Part shown: in pieces, positions 51,260 to 57,767 of the stretch
How positions within the stretch are numbered: position 1 is the stretch's first letter
Layout of the letters: each line of letters starts with the position of its first letter
DNA from: DASYUM01 sp036001225
GTDB taxonomy: Bacteria; Methylomirabilota; Methylomirabilia; Rokubacteriales; DASRDR01
Assembly: GCA_036001225.1 (NCBI GenBank)
Contig: DASYUM010000147.1
Coordinates: 1-57,767 of the forward strand
Direction of reading: 5' to 3'
DNA: 57,767 nt
Position numbers and translations under genes: made by a program
Notes under the pieces: model-generated
Told to the model about the DNA's origin: nothing
Databases searched by the model: none
The model's input: the letters and a program-made list of their open reading frames with translations, nothing else

Positions 51260-52273
51260 ATGACCCGCTACCTCCTGCGCCGGCTGGCCCTCCTTCCGCT
51301 CGCGCTGTTCGGCGTCAGCCTGGTCACCTTCGCGCTGACCCGGATCATCCCCGGCGACCCGACCGACCGCCTGGTGGGAGCCGCGTTCCTCACCGAGGAG
51401 CGGCGGGCCGAGATCCGCCGGGAGTACGGGCTGGACCGCCCGCTGGCCGCCCAGTTCGCGGCCTATCTGGCCGGCCTGGCCCGGGGCGACCTCGGCACCT
51501 CGTTCCTGACCAGCCGGCCGGTGGGGGCCGATCTGCGCCAGCGCTTCCCGGCCACCCTCGAACTGACCGCGGCGGCCATGCTCTTCGCCGTCGTCCTCGC
51601 GGTCCCGCTCGGCGTGGCGTCGGCGGTGTGGAAGGACTCCTGGCTCGACCACCTCGGGCGCGTGGTGGCGGTGCTGGGCGTCTCGATGCCGGTCTTCTGG
51701 TCGGGGCTGATCCTCCTCTACCTCTTCTTCTTCCGCTGGCCGTGGGCGCCGGCGCCGATCGGCCGGCTCGAGCCTCACCTCCTGGCTCCGCCGTCGGTCA
51801 CCGGCCTGGTCACCATCGACGCGCTGCTGGCCGGGGACGGCGCCGTGCTGGGCGGCGCGCTGCGGAGCCTCGCCCTCCCCGCGCTGGCGCTCGGGCTGGC
51901 GGCGATGGCCCCGCTCGCCCGCATGGCCCGGGCGACGATGCTGGAGGCGCTCGGCTCCGACTACGTGCGGGCCGCGCGCGCGCTCGGTCTCGCCGAGGGG
52001 ACGGTGGTCGTGCGCCACGCGCTCCGCACCTCGCTCCTCCCCGTCATCACCATGATCGCGGTCGTCTTCGGCTATCAGCTGGGGGGCGTCGTCCTGGTGG
52101 AGGCGGTCTTCGCCTGGCCGGGGCTCGGCCAGTACGCCTACCACGCGGTCGCCAACGCCGACTATCCGGCCGTCCAGGGCTTCATCCTCTACACCACCAC
52201 GATGTACATCGCCCTCTTTCTGATCGTGGACCTCCTCTCCGCCGTCCTCGACCCGCGGGTGCGCGCGACGTGA
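51260..52273 (+). CDS. DppB-type ABC transporter permease, 337 aa
   Basis: Starts MTRYLLRRLALLPLALFGVSLVTFALTRIIPGDP, followed by GDLGTSFLTSRPV and the EAA loop SDYVRAARALGLAEGTVVVRHALRT; six membrane segments. About 30 extra residues near 165-185 (WPWAPAPIGRLEPHLLAPPS) form a larger periplasmic loop than in the other DppB here. Forms the channel with the next-encoded permease; stop overlaps its GTG. Confidence 0.93.
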   Translation: MTRYLLRRLALLPLALFGVSLVTFALTRIIPGDPTDRLVGAAFLTEERRAEIRREYGLDRPLAAQFAAYLAGLARGDLGTSFLTSRPVGADLRQRFPATLELTAAAMLFAVVLAVPLGVASAVWKDSWLDHLGRVVAVLGVSMPVFWSGLILLYLFFFRWPWAPAPIGRLEPHLLAPPSVTGLVTIDALLAGDGAVLGGALRSLALPALALGLAAMAPLARMARATMLEALGSDYVRAARALGLAEGTVVVRHALRTSLLPVITMIAVVFGYQLGGVVLVEAVFAWPGLGQYAYHAVANADYPAVQGFILYTTTMYIALFLIVDLLSAVLDPRVRAT

Positions 52274-53085
52274 CGCGGAAGGGCGACGCGGTCACCCTCA
52301 CCGGGCTGGCCATGACGCTCGGCCTCGTCGTCCTCGCCCTGCTCGCGCCGTGGATCGCCCCCTACGATCCGTACGCCACCGATCCGGCCCGCGCGCTCCG
52401 GCCGCCATCGGCGGCGCATCCGTTCGGCACCGGCGTCTTCGGTGAGGACATCCTGGCCCGCGTGATCTGGGGGGCACGACTCGACCTCCTCATCGCCGCC
52501 GGTGCCGTCGGCATCGCGCTGGTGCTGGGCGGCGCGCTCGGGGCCGGGGCCGGATTCCTGGGCGGATGGTCCGACGAGGGGATCATGCGGGGGATGGACG
52601 TGCTCCAGGCCTTCCCCAACTTCATCCTGGCGTTGGGGATCGCGGCCGCGTTGGGGCCGAGCGTGCCGAACCTGGTCCTGGCCATCGCGCTGACCAACGT
52701 GCCGATCTATGCCCGGCTCATGCGGAGCCAGGTGTTGACCCAGCGGACGGCGCCCTACGCGCTGGCCGCGGTCGGCGTGGGCAATCCGACCGCGCGTGTC
52801 CTCTTCGTCCATCTCCTGCCCAACACCTGGTCGCCGATCCTGGTGCAGGCCACGCTCCAGTCCGGGTGGGCGATCCTCCAGGCCGCCGGTCTCTCCTTCA
52901 TCGGCCTCGGGGTGCCGGTGCCCACCCCGGAGTGGGGCGTGATGATCGGGATGGGCGTGCAGCAGGTGACGGCCGGGCAGTGGTGGATCGCGTTCTTTCC
53001 GGGCCTCGCCATCATGGCGGCGGTCATCGGGCTCAACCTGCTCGGAGACGGCCTCCAGGACTGGCTGGATCCCCGACGGAAGTGA
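52270..53085 (+). CDS. DppC-type ABC transporter permease, 271 aa
   Basis: Opens with GLAMTLGLVVLALLAPWIAPYDPYATDPA, has HPFGTGVFGEDILARVIWGARLDLL and the EAA loop PYALAAVGVGNPTARVLFVHLLPN, ending LLGDGLQDWLDPR. It lacks the long cytoplasmic N-terminus of many DppC proteins. GTG start overlaps the dppB stop, and its TGA overlaps the next GTG, so the four transporter genes are translationally chained. Confidence 0.93.
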   Translation: MTRKGDAVTLTGLAMTLGLVVLALLAPWIAPYDPYATDPARALRPPSAAHPFGTGVFGEDILARVIWGARLDLLIAAGAVGIALVLGGALGAGAGFLGGWSDEGIMRGMDVLQAFPNFILALGIAAALGPSVPNLVLAIALTNVPIYARLMRSQVLTQRTAPYALAAVGVGNPTARVLFVHLLPNTWSPILVQATLQSGWAILQAAGLSFIGLGVPVPTPEWGVMIGMGVQQVTAGQWWIAFFPGLAIMAAVIGLNLLGDGLQDWLDPRRK

Positions 53086-54065
53086 CCGAGCCGCTCCTGT
53101 CTGTCCGTGGCTTGACCGTCGAGTTCGACGCGCCCCCGGGGGCCGCCCGCGTCCTGACCGGCGTGGACCTCGACGTCGCCCCCGCCGAGGTCGTGGGCCT
53201 GGTCGGGGAATCGGGCTGCGGCAAGAGCGTCACCGCCCTGGCGATGCTGCGGCTGCTCCGGGCCCCGGGCCGGATCACCGGCGGGAGCGTTCGCTTCCAG
53301 CGGCGGGAGCTGACCACGCTCTCGGAAGCCGAGATACGGCGGGTACGCGGGCGCGGGATCGCCATGATTTTCCAGGCGCCCCGCGAGTCGCTGAACCCCG
53401 TGCTGACCATCGGGCAGCAGCTCGCGCTCGTGCTGGCCCGCCACGACGGGCTACGCGGCCGGCGGGCGCGAGCGCGGGCCGAGGAGCTGTGCGCCATGGT
53501 CGAGCTCGGGGATACCCGCCGCATTCTCGGCGCCTACCCCCACGAGCTGTCGGGCGGGATGTGCCAGCGCGCGATGATCGCCCTCGCCCTGGCCTGCCGG
53601 CCGGCGCTGCTCGTCGCCGACGAGGCGACGACGGCGCTCGACGTCACCGTCCAGCTCCAGATCCTGCTGCTGCTCCGTCGCCTGCGCGACAGCCTCGGGC
53701 TCGCTCAGCTCCTCATCACCCACAACCTGGGGGTGGTCGCCGAGGCCTGCCAGCGCGTGGCCGTGATGTACGCGGGCGAGATCGTCGAGAGCGCGCCGGC
53801 CGAGCAGCTCTTCGCCGCCCCCTGGCATCCCTATACCCGCCGCCTGCTGGCCGCGCGGCCGCGGATCGGCGCGCCCCCGGCCGGGGACGCGATCCCGGGC
53901 AGCGTCCCCGATCCGCGTCGGCGCCCGACCGGCTGCCCGTTCCACCCGCGCTGCTACCAGGCGCAGCCGACCTGTCGGGAGAGCCACCCGGCGTCGGAAG
54001 AGCTCGCGCCGGGGCGCCACGTCCGCTGCTTCTATCCTGAGCCGGCGCCGGGACCCCACCGGTGA
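53082..54065 (+). CDS. DppD-type ABC transporter ATPase, 327 aa
   Basis: Walker A GESGCGKSVTAL, Q-loop IFQAPRESLNP, signature LSGGMCQRAMIA, Walker B LLVADEATTALDV and switch His in ITHNLGVV. The signature has Met-Cys in place of the usual Met-Arg/Gln. The C-terminal oligopeptide extension with GCPFHPRCYQAQPTC holds cysteines that can bind an iron-sulfur cluster in some relatives. Supplies energy to the upstream permeases. Confidence 0.95.
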   Translation: MTEPLLSVRGLTVEFDAPPGAARVLTGVDLDVAPAEVVGLVGESGCGKSVTALAMLRLLRAPGRITGGSVRFQRRELTTLSEAEIRRVRGRGIAMIFQAPRESLNPVLTIGQQLALVLARHDGLRGRRARARAEELCAMVELGDTRRILGAYPHELSGGMCQRAMIALALACRPALLVADEATTALDVTVQLQILLLLRRLRDSLGLAQLLITHNLGVVAEACQRVAVMYAGEIVESAPAEQLFAAPWHPYTRRLLAARPRIGAPPAGDAIPGSVPDPRRRPTGCPFHPRCYQAQPTCRESHPASEELAPGRHVRCFYPEPAPGPHR

Positions 54066-55048
54066 GTCTCCTCGCCGTGGCCGAACTTTCCAAGGAGTAT
54101 CGGGTCCCCAGTGGCGCGTTCGGCCGGCGTCCACTGGCGGCGGTGGACCGCGTCTCGCTCCGCCTCCGGGAGGGCGAGACGCTCGGCCTCGTCGGCGAGA
54201 GCGGGAGCGGAAAGTCCACCCTGGCCCGCTGCATCCTGCAGCTCGAGCGTCCGTCGGGGGGCACGGTGACCTTCCAGGGCCGGGAGTTGACCGTGCTCGC
54301 CGGCGGCGCTCTCCGCCGCGTCCGCCGGCTGCTGCAGATGGTCTTCCAGGACCCGGCGGCCTCGCTCAACCCGCGACTGCGCGTCGGCTACACCGTGGCC
54401 GAGCCGATACGGCTCCACCGGCTGCGGAGCGGCGAGGCGGCGGTCCGGGCCCGGGTCGAAGAGCTGTTCGGCTGGGTCGGGCTCGGCCCCGAGCACGTGG
54501 CGCGATATCCCCACCAGCTCTCCGGCGGCCAGCAGCAGCGCGTCGCCATCGCCCGCGCCCTGGCCTGCGAGCCGCGGCTGCTCGCGCTCGACGAGCCGAC
54601 CTCGGCTCTCGACGTCTCGGTTCAGGCCGCGCTGTTGGCGCTTCTCGCGGAGCTCCAGAGCCGGCTCGGCCTCGCCTACCTGTTCATCTCGCACGACCTG
54701 GCGGTGGTGAGCACGATGGCGCGGCGGGTGATGGTGCTGTACCTCGGACAGGTCGTGGAGGAAGGGCCGACGGCGGAGATCCTGGGACGGCCCCGCCATC
54801 CCTACACTCAGGCGCTCCTGTCGGCCGTCCCTCGCGACGTTCCGTGGGCCGAGCCAGCCCGGCTCGTCGTGCGGGGAGAGGCCGCCTCGGCTCTGGCGCC
54901 GCCCGCCGGGTGCCGATTCGCCCCCCGCTGCCCGTGGGTCCTGCCTCGCTGCCAGGACGAGCCGCAGCCGCTCCAGCCGGTCGGGGCCGATCACGGGGCG
55001 GCGTGCTGGCGGGCCGCGGGCGGCGAATTACCGATCTGGCGTGCCTGA
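54062..55048 (+). CDS. DppF-type ABC transporter ATPase, 328 aa
   Basis: Walker A GESGSGKSTLAR, Q-loop VFQDPAASLNP, signature LSGGQQQRVAIA, Walker B LLALDEPTSALDV, switch His in ISHDLAVV, and C-terminal CRFAPRCPWVLPRC with the shared Cys set. Pairs with the DppD-like ATPase. It is the last gene of the importer. A GC hairpin of repeat family F follows at 55065. Confidence 0.95.
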   Translation: MSLLAVAELSKEYRVPSGAFGRRPLAAVDRVSLRLREGETLGLVGESGSGKSTLARCILQLERPSGGTVTFQGRELTVLAGGALRRVRRLLQMVFQDPAASLNPRLRVGYTVAEPIRLHRLRSGEAAVRARVEELFGWVGLGPEHVARYPHQLSGGQQQRVAIARALACEPRLLALDEPTSALDVSVQAALLALLAELQSRLGLAYLFISHDLAVVSTMARRVMVLYLGQVVEEGPTAEILGRPRHPYTQALLSAVPRDVPWAEPARLVVRGEAASALAPPAGCRFAPRCPWVLPRCQDEPQPLQPVGADHGAACWRAAGGELPIWRA

Positions 55049-55064
55049 GAAGTCCTTCGGGGCC

Positions 55065-55223
55065 GGAGGGGGCCGTCGCGGCCCCCTCGAAGCACCGTTG
55101 GACTGACCGCGCGCAGCGTGACGCCGAACCGCCGCGCGTGTAATGTTCCGCTTCGAGCGGCGGCTTTGCCGCCGCAATCTGTTCTTGGGGGAGGTCTCGG
55201 AGGGGGCCGTCGAGGCCCCCTCC
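55065..55223 (-). repeat. Intergenic repeat family F, copy 4 (minus orientation), with a hairpin at each end
   Basis: Read on the minus strand the GC hairpin at 55199-55223 starts nine bases after the stop of the glycine-zipper gene. CCTCCCCCAAG, the GCGGCGGCAAAGCCGCCGC hairpin, TCGAAGCGGAACATT and GCGGCGGTTCGGCGTCACGC follow. A second GC hairpin of the same kind at 55065-55088 lies 16 bases after the plus-strand ATPase gene. Both convergent genes thus end in the same hairpin. Confidence 0.85.
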
Positions 55224-55231
55224 GAATTGAC

Positions 55232-55642
55232 CTAGCAGACTTCGCGCGTGCGCTCCTGGATGAGCTGGCCCTTCTGGTAGACCCGTTCCTGCACGGTACG
55301 GCAGCCGTTCACCGCCCGCTTGACCGGCCGCGCCTCGACGCGCTGGAAGCCATCGGCGGTCTGATACGCCACCGTCCGGTTCTCGTAGGCCGCCTCGCGT
55401 GAGGCGCGGGACGAGATCTCGGTCAGCGTACCGCCGGCCAGCGCGCCCAGCGCGCCGCCGAGAACGGCGCCCCGCCAGCGGTTATTCGAATCGATGAGCG
55501 CTCCCGCGCCCGCTCCGACGGCCGCCCCTGCCCCCGCACCCTGATAGGTGCGGGGCGTCGTCACCAGCGGCTGAGTGGCGCAGGCGGCCAGCAAGCTGGC
55601 CGTCAAGCCGAGCACGAGGACCGCACTGAACATCCGACGCAT
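55232..55642 (-). CDS. Glycine-zipper outer-membrane lipoprotein, 136 aa
   Basis: The leader ends in a lipobox (SLLAAC). YQGAGAGAAVGAGAGALIDSNN and GAVLGGALGALAGGTLTEI are glycine-zipper helices of the 17-kDa surface-antigen type. The C-terminal part has two cysteines in NGCRTVQERVYQKG and the final EVC, likely a disulfide. GAGGAGG precedes the ATG. These lipoproteins sit in the outer membrane and affect envelope stability. Confidence 0.87.
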   Translation of the reverse strand: MRRMFSAVLVLGLTASLLAACATQPLVTTPRTYQGAGAGAAVGAGAGALIDSNNRWRGAVLGGALGALAGGTLTEISSRASREAAYENRTVAYQTADGFQRVEARPVKRAVNGCRTVQERVYQKGQLIQERTREVC

Positions 55643-55813
55643 CGTTGGCCTCCTCTGGTTCCGGCGCGACCGTCGCCGACGCCGTTGCCGCGGGTTCTAT
55701 TCACGCGGCTCCTTGGTCTTTCCGATCTTCTCACCAGCTTCGACGGCGGGGCCCGGCCCCCCCTTCATGGTCGGGCCGACGGGCAGGCGTAGCGACGCGT
55801 GCGGGAACCCGGC

Positions 55814-56314
55814 TCACTCGCCCGGGGGCAGCACCTCCAGGCGGACGCGCGCCGTGCCACGGTCGAGCATGTCCAGCGCCTCGGCGGCGGCCTGGCTGAC
55901 ATCGATCAGGCGACCCCGAACGTAGGGCCCCCGATCCACGATCTGGACCACGACAGTCCGCCCGTTGTCGAGGTTCGTCACCCGCACGCGGCTCCCGAGG
56001 GGCAGCGTCCGGTGGGCGGCGACGAGGGCGTTCATGTCGAACGGCTGGCCCGACGCGGTCGGACGACCGTGGTGGCGCGGGCCGTACCAGGACGCCACGC
56101 CGACCAGGGCGTCAGCGCCCCGCGGCGGCCCGACCTCACGCGGTGGGATGGTCTCTCGTGGCGGGACGGCGTCACGCGGCGGGACGGCTTCGCCTGACCC
56201 CAGCGTCGCGCAGCCGGAGACGGCGAGGAGCGCGAAGAGGAGGGCGGCGGCCCCGGGCCCGCGACTCGCTGTCGTCGCCACGGCCATCAGCAGACCCTGC
56301 GCACGAGTGGGCAT
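55814..56314 (-). CDS. rlpA: RlpA-family septal lytic transglycosylase-like lipoprotein, 166 aa
   Basis: A lipobox (LLAVSGC) precedes a short tandem repeat (VPPRDAVPPRETIPPRE) and the double-psi beta-barrel domain: GVASWYGPRHHGRPTASGQPFDMNALVAAHRTLPLGSRVRVTNLDNGR and VQIVDRGPYVRGRLIDVS (catalytic Asp). RlpA trims glycans lacking stem peptides at the division site. The C-terminal SPOR domain of longer relatives is absent. The 170 bp between this gene and the glycine-zipper gene holds no feature I can name. Confidence 0.9.
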   Translation of the reverse strand: MPTRAQGLLMAVATTASRGPGAAALLFALLAVSGCATLGSGEAVPPRDAVPPRETIPPREVGPPRGADALVGVASWYGPRHHGRPTASGQPFDMNALVAAHRTLPLGSRVRVTNLDNGRTVVVQIVDRGPYVRGRLIDVSQAAAEALDMLDRGTARVRLEVLPPGE

Positions 56315-56458
56315 CCATTCACCGCCGAGCCGCGAGCTCCGGTCGCCTGGGTCCGATTCCGAGGGCCATGTCTGAGTTCGATTCTACAGCGGTCCTGGGT
56401 TCGCCAGACGACGTCGGCGCCGGGCACGCCTGTCCTTCCGGTTCGGGAAGCCGTCCGC

Positions 56459-56464
56459 TACAAT
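56459..56464 (+). promoter_or_regulatory. -10 box for the thiolase gene
   Basis: TACAAT (five of six) 41 bases before the thiolase ATG; the -35 is weak (TTCCGG, 17 bases upstream). Confidence 0.45.
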
Positions 56465-56504
56465 GAGAGAGGCAGGTTCACCCGGAGGACCACGAGGAGA
56501 CGGC

Positions 56505-57665
56505 ATGCGTCAGGTCGCGGTGATCGGAGTCGGCGTCACGAAGTTCGGGCGGCACGAGCGGACGTGCGCGGAGCTGTTCGCCGAGGCGGCCGGCGAGGCC
56601 CTCGACGACGCCGGGATCCAGCCGGGCCGGATCCAGGGACTGTACGTCGGGAACGTCGTCGGCGAGGCCGGCGAGCGCCAGCTCCACATGGGGCCCCAGA
56701 TGGCCTCGGCGCTCGGCATCCCGGCGGTCGCCGCCACCCGGTTCGAGGCCGCCTGCGCGTCGAGCCATGCCGCGTTCCGCCACGCGCTCTTCGAGATCGC
56801 CGCCGGCGCCGCCGACGTCCTTCTGGTCGGCGGGGCCGAGCGCGTCCTCACCATGCCGACCGAGCGCTCCACCGAGGTCTTCGCCTACGCCTCGGACGCC
56901 ATCTTCGAGCAGCCGGCCGGGCTCACGTTTCCCGGCGTCTTCGCCCTCATCGCCCGGGCCCACATGGCCAAGCACGGAACGACCGAGGAGCAGATGGCCC
57001 ACGTGGCCGTGAAGAATCACCGCCACGGCGCCCTGAACCCCAAGGCGCAGTTCCGGAAGGAGATCAGCCTCGAGCAGGTGCTGGCCAGCGCGAAGGTGGC
57101 CGATCCGCTCAAGCTGTACGATTGCTGCCCGTTCTCCGACGGCGCCGCCGCCGTCATCATCGCCAGCGAGGAGGTCGCCCGGCGGACCCGCAAGCCGGTG
57201 TGGGTCCTCGGCTCCGCCCAGGCCGGCGACGCCATGTGCCTGCACGACAAGCGCGACCTCAGCCGCGCCCTGGCGACCGAGCGTGCGGCCGAGGCTGCCT
57301 ATCGGCAGGCGGGTCTCGGCCCTCGGAACGTGGACGTGGTCGAGCTGCACGACTGCTTCACGATCGCCGAGATCGTGGCCACCGAGGGACTGGGCCTGGT
57401 CGAGCCGGGCGCCGGCGGCCTCGCCGCCGAGAAGGGGGAAACCAGCCTGGGCGGGCGGATCCCGGTCAACCCCTCGGGCGGGCTCAAGGCCAAGGGGCAC
57501 CCCATCGGCGCCACCGGCGCGGCCCAGATCGCCGAGGTCACCACGCAGCTCCGGGCCGAGGCCGGGCCGCGCCAGGTCGAGGGCGCCCGCGTGGGCTTGA
57601 CCCACACCCTGGGCGGCAACACCGCCACCGTCCTCGTGAGCCTCTTCGGGAATTCACCACGGTGA
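56505..57665 (+). CDS. Thiolase-family protein (SCP2/lipid-transfer type), 386 aa
   Basis: The fold is clear: VAVIGVGVTKFGRHERT, ATRFEAACASSHAAFRHA (nucleophilic Cys), DCCPFSDGAAAVII, VVELHDCFTIAEIVATE and the closing NPSGGLKAKGHPIGATGAAQ with LTHTLGGNTATVLVSL. This branch usually joins or splits acyl-CoA thioesters and pairs with a DUF35 Zn-ribbon protein, whose gene starts in overlap at 57662. ATG at 56505 follows CGAGGAGACGGC. Confidence 0.92.
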   Translation: MRQVAVIGVGVTKFGRHERTCAELFAEAAGEALDDAGIQPGRIQGLYVGNVVGEAGERQLHMGPQMASALGIPAVAATRFEAACASSHAAFRHALFEIAAGAADVLLVGGAERVLTMPTERSTEVFAYASDAIFEQPAGLTFPGVFALIARAHMAKHGTTEEQMAHVAVKNHRHGALNPKAQFRKEISLEQVLASAKVADPLKLYDCCPFSDGAAAVIIASEEVARRTRKPVWVLGSAQAGDAMCLHDKRDLSRALATERAAEAAYRQAGLGPRNVDVVELHDCFTIAEIVATEGLGLVEPGAGGLAAEKGETSLGGRIPVNPSGGLKAKGHPIGATGAAQIAEVTTQLRAEAGPRQVEGARVGLTHTLGGNTATVLVSLFGNSPR

Positions 57666-57767
57666 CCGGCGCCGCCCCGCCCGCTCCCGCTCCGGCCAGC
57701 TCCGCGCTCACGCTCGCCGAGTTCTTCGCGGGCGTCCGCGCCGGCCGGCTCGTCGTCCAGCGCTGCA
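57662..57767 (+). CDS. DUF35 OB-fold/Zn-ribbon partner of the thiolase (partial, cut by window end)
   Basis: GTG overlaps the thiolase stop (GTGA). The 35 visible residues end ALTLAEFFAGVRAGRLVVQRC, matching the N-terminal helix of DUF35 proteins (F-x2-G-x3-G-x-L-V-x-Q-R-C), where the Cys begins the zinc ribbon. DUF35 proteins form complexes with SCP2-type thiolases and guide acyl-CoA chemistry. Confidence 0.8.
   Translation, partial: MTGAAPPAPAPASSALTLAEFFAGVRAGRLVVQRC

Noticed and set aside
56110..56200. Short direct repeats in the RlpA gene as a CRISPR-like array
   Set aside because: They are coding repeats for a P-P-R-E/D linker in frame, without spacers.

Overview
The window is very GC-rich, densely coded DNA of a Gram-negative-type bacterium: it has lipoprotein signals, an outer-membrane barrel, RlpA, and many gene pairs joined by ATGA or GTGA overlaps. 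The mix of Dpp-type transporters, hydantoinase A/B, a Zn-ribbon/thiolase pair, B12-dependent methyl transfer and a Pup protein outside Actinobacteria suggests an uncultivated soil or groundwater lineage such as Rokubacteria/Methylomirabilota. That placement is inference. No phage, insertion sequence, CRISPR array, rRNA or complete tRNA was seen.

Layout. 1-5.7 kb: end of a repeat element, a RelB/RelE-type toxin-antitoxin pair, MsrQ/MsrP periplasmic methionine sulfoxide repair, a GYD protein, a fused homocysteine methyltransferase/MTHFR and shikimate kinase. 5.7-11.3 kb: CHASE2 adenylate cyclase, FecR protein, outer-membrane barrel and a repeat lipoprotein. 11.3-17 kb: a peptide-type ABC importer without ATPases, interleaved with an SDR and a frameshifted ketopantoate reductase, and carrying two copies of a structured 122-bp repeat. 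17-24 kb: a large exported protein of unknown function, an FAH enzyme, and a TPR/LysM lipoprotein, polysaccharide deacetylase and second adenylate cyclase. 24-28.2 kb: split B12-dependent methyltransferase genes, a CDF metal exporter and a HAD phosphatase. 28.3-29.9 kb: a sulfite-oxidase-type molybdoenzyme and a small cytochrome c.

30.0-37.9 kb is the most striking part: two convergent operons, each headed by a fluoride riboswitch with its own terminator. The plus-strand operon encodes Pup, a Cys/His protein, a CPA-type antiporter, UspA and an MFS carrier. The minus-strand operon encodes a second protein built from the same C-P-x-C/C-x-x-H module and a dynamin-like GTPase. I read this as a fluoride-stress island joining ion export, a protein tag, a probable metal-binding module and a membrane GTPase. 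The combination is not one I recognise as described.

38-44.3 kb: a carboxymuconolactone-decarboxylase-like gene whose redox motif reads C-P-F-TGA, followed by a SECIS-like hairpin (probable selenoprotein), an HpcH/HpaI aldolase, a class-II cAMP phosphodiesterase, an M28 glutaminyl-cyclase-like enzyme, a methyltransferase, small proteins and an SDR. 44.4-57.8 kb: hydantoinase A (frameshifted) and B on either side of fumarase C, a complete Dpp-type importer, a glycine-zipper lipoprotein, RlpA, a thiolase and the start of its DUF35 partner. A repeat family with a GC hairpin sits 6-10 bases after several stop codons.
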